Source: Nilaparvata lugens
Lineage: Eukaryota > Arthropoda > Insecta > Hemiptera > Delphacidae
Length of the DNA: 64,000 bases
Direction: 5' to 3'
NCBI RefSeq assembly: GCF_014356525.2
Contig: NC_052514.1
Span: forward strand, 3,178,046 to 3,242,045
The first letter of the stretch is position 1. Every line of letters starts with the position of its first letter. Under the pieces are notes generated by a model. The model had not been told where the DNA came from, did no database searches, and saw only the letters and a program-made list of their open reading frames with translations. Of the stretch, positions 63,758 through 64,000 are shown piece after piece. The position numbers and the translations under genes were made by a program.

Positions 63758-64000
63758 GGTAGCTGCTCAGCTGATATAATTGTTACAACTTTAGCCGATA
63801 GATAGCGCAATCGGCAGTGCCAATCAGCCGACCGGTTTTTAGGTTTTAGATTTTAGGTTATGTTGTTAGGAAACATTGTCACCAATACGTGAGTTATTAA
63901 AATAATTTTATTTGCAGTTTCTATAAAAAAAATGTAGATGGAGGAAAAATGTTGTGTACATCACGAGCAAAAAATACTTTTTCTCCCTCAGGAAAATTGT
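63195..64000 (-). mobile_element. Inverted copy of the fold-back-ended short element
   Basis: About 63395-64000 is the reverse complement of about 44020-44690, running off the window end within 'ctttttctccctcaggaaaattg'. No exon was seen here. Confidence 0.65.

Overview
The window is AT-rich animal nuclear DNA, very probably from a hemipteran insect and perhaps a delphacid planthopper. That guess rests on the dense, mutually nested short repeats, and no taxonomic marker proves it. There are two 100-N assembly gaps, at 9495-9594 and 34659-34758. Almost all of the sequence is transposable-element DNA. The only convincing host gene is the 3' part of BMS1, the ribosome-biogenesis GTPase, on the minus strand. 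Its exons are at 62415-62545, 61504-61612, 59687-59957, 40858-41019 and 36998-37195 (stop). The 59687-41019 interval is about 18.7 kb, has filled with transposons, and appears to lack one conserved coding exon.

Layout. 1-5.2 kb: fold-back elements, a duplicated exon-like segment in interleaved inverted repeats, a retroposon tail and a 29-bp minisatellite. 5.36-9.49 kb: a near-perfect 2 x 2.06 kb palindrome ending at the first gap. 9.6-16.3 kb: a SINE, MITEs, a 420-bp repeat and Helitron-like elements. 16.3-20.7 kb: pyrimidine and GA microsatellites with retroposon tails. 21-28.2 kb: a modular element, palindromic MITEs and two Helitron-like copies with A/T flanks. 28.2-36.8 kb: TTTA repeats, MITEs, another Helitron-like copy, a C-rich island, an unrecognised 78-codon ORF and the second gap. 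37-64 kb: BMS1 with its transposon-filled introns.

The largest structure lies inside that big BMS1 intron. A Tc1/mariner-like DNA transposon with TIRs of about 560 bp (43571-57754, TA target site) carries a broken DDE transposase. Its left TIR is interrupted by another repeat, and its interior holds a Ty3/gypsy-type LTR retrotransposon (45947-56150). The retrotransposon has gag, and a pol reached through a correctly phased U UUA AAC -1 slippery site placed immediately before the gag stop codon. One frameshift breaks the integrase. A long 3' region follows, containing a hexamer array.

The observations most worth checking are the palindrome, the gag-pol frameshift signal, the 213-bp direct repeat (instead of a short target-site duplication) around the LTR element, the missing and duplicated BMS1 exons, the mutual nesting of two repeat families, and the repeats that share ends but carry different interiors, one of which holds a tRNA-like pol III promoter. 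No CRISPR array, rRNA or intact tRNA gene was seen.
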